5,556 bases of DNA from Bacteroidales bacterium. GTDB lineage: Bacteria > Bacteroidota > Bacteroidia > Bacteroidales > P3. This document shows, in pieces, positions 5,045-5,556 of this stretch. Below the pieces are notes generated by a model, which made no database searches, was not told where the DNA came from, and saw nothing but the letters and a program-made list of their open reading frames with translations. Both the position numbers and the translations under genes were made by a program. Each line of letters opens with the position of its first letter. Position 1 is the stretch's first letter. Location of the stretch: contig JAFZEK010000137.1 in NCBI GenBank assembly GCA_017560705.1, positions 1-5,556 on the forward strand, read 5' to 3'.

Positions 5045-5556
5045 ATGGCGAACTATGTAAGAGTGGAACTTCCAGACTTGCGAGGCAACGGCAAAAAGAA
5101 GGGTTGTTATAAGATAGAAACAAATAGGAATTTTAACAGTGATGAGCTGGCAGATTATATGAGTAGCTTAGGAATGGGGATGCCCAAAGCTGCAATAAAA
5201 GCGGTATTGGTTCATCTATCATCGACTATGGCAAGTCTTTTGGCTCAAGGATATACTGTTTCTATTGATGGATTGGGCATAGTGAGCTTAAAGATAGGGC
5301 CTAAAAAGAACAAGCGAACTGCTAATGCATACGATTACGACAATAAGCTAAAGCCGTCTAACCTAGAGGTTACAGGGGTAAACCTTAGGGTTGATAAGAA
5401 TTTCTTGAAAAATATAAACAAGCATTGTACGTTGGAAAACAGAGGGGAAAGGACCATCAAACGCTCGAAATATTCGGCCGAAGAGAGGCTAAAGAGAGCT
5501 AAGGATTATTTGTCTGAAAATATGTTTTTGAACATAAATGAGTATGCTTATATGAA
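5045..5556 (+). CDS. HU-HIG type DNA-binding protein with C-terminal winged-helix start, cut by window edge
   Basis: The frame opens at ATG 5045 and runs 170 codons plus two bases to the edge without a stop. The protein begins MANYVRVELPDLRGNGKKKG. Residues about 1-128 match the HU-HIG version of the HU/IHF fold found in Bacteroidetes histone-like proteins: a beta-strand start, a helical pair (SDELADYMSSLGMGMPKAAIKAVLVHLSSTMA over residues 32-63), the QGYTVSIDGLG turn (68-78), a basic GPKKNKRT stretch (85-92), and a closing NLRVDKNFLKNIN segment. Residues 143-170 (SAEERLKRAKDYLSENMFLNINEYAYM) look like the first helices of a winged helix-turn-helix; the recognition helix is off the window. 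Such proteins bind DNA in the cytoplasm or nucleoid, and the fusion suggests a more specific regulator than ordinary HU. The upstream AATAAGAAATAATAG is A-rich with no Shine-Dalgarno. The phased palindromes just upstream make autoregulation plausible but unproven. Confidence 0.82.
   Translation, partial: MANYVRVELPDLRGNGKKKGCYKIETNRNFNSDELADYMSSLGMGMPKAAIKAVLVHLSSTMASLLAQGYTVSIDGLGIVSLKIGPKKNKRTANAYDYDNKLKPSNLEVTGVNLRVDKNFLKNINKHCTLENRGERTIKRSKYSAEERLKRAKDYLSENMFLNINEYAYM

Overview
The window looks like chromosomal DNA of a Bacteroidetes bacterium, probably of the Bacteroidales or a close relative. The evidence is promoter-like elements of the TTTG / TAnnTTTG type, a secreted protein with a type IX secretion (T9SS) C-terminal sorting domain, an HU-HIG type histone-like protein, genes without clear Shine-Dalgarno sequences, and a moderate-to-low G+C content. 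No rRNA, tRNA, CRISPR array, transposase or integrase was seen.

Layout: (1) 1-2077, minus strand, is a large open frame that runs off the left edge. It encodes a Bacteroidetes AddB-like PD-(D/E)XK nuclease family protein (DNA repair/recombination), with the N-terminal 692 residues visible. (2) 2100-2828, minus strand, is a complete 242-residue sugar-1-phosphate nucleotidyltransferase. It lies 22 bp upstream of the nuclease gene and probably shares its transcript, with a good promoter at about 2856-2887. (3) 2936-2976 is a strong intrinsic terminator on the minus strand that separates this pair from the next gene. (4) 2989-4476, minus strand, encodes a 495-residue exported protein: signal peptide, an unrecognised N-terminal domain, two 70-residue InlB-type B-repeats and a T9SS type A sorting domain. 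(5) 4477-5044 is a 568-bp AT-rich divergent intergenic region. It holds a near-perfect minus-strand promoter about 240 nt ahead of the exported-protein gene, a leader with several inverted repeats, and three palindromes spaced exactly 21 bp apart next to the plus-strand gene. (6) 5045-5556, plus strand, encodes an HU-HIG DNA-binding protein with the beginning of a C-terminal winged-helix domain, cut by the right edge.

The nucleotidyltransferase and nuclease form a housekeeping-type pair with no obvious shared pathway. The exported protein and the HU-like regulator are divergent accessory-type genes around a regulation-rich spacer. The most interesting features are the three 21-bp-phased palindromes upstream of the HU-like gene and the long, apparently structured leader of the T9SS cargo gene. 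Everything rests on reading the sequence by eye; no database search or folding program was run.
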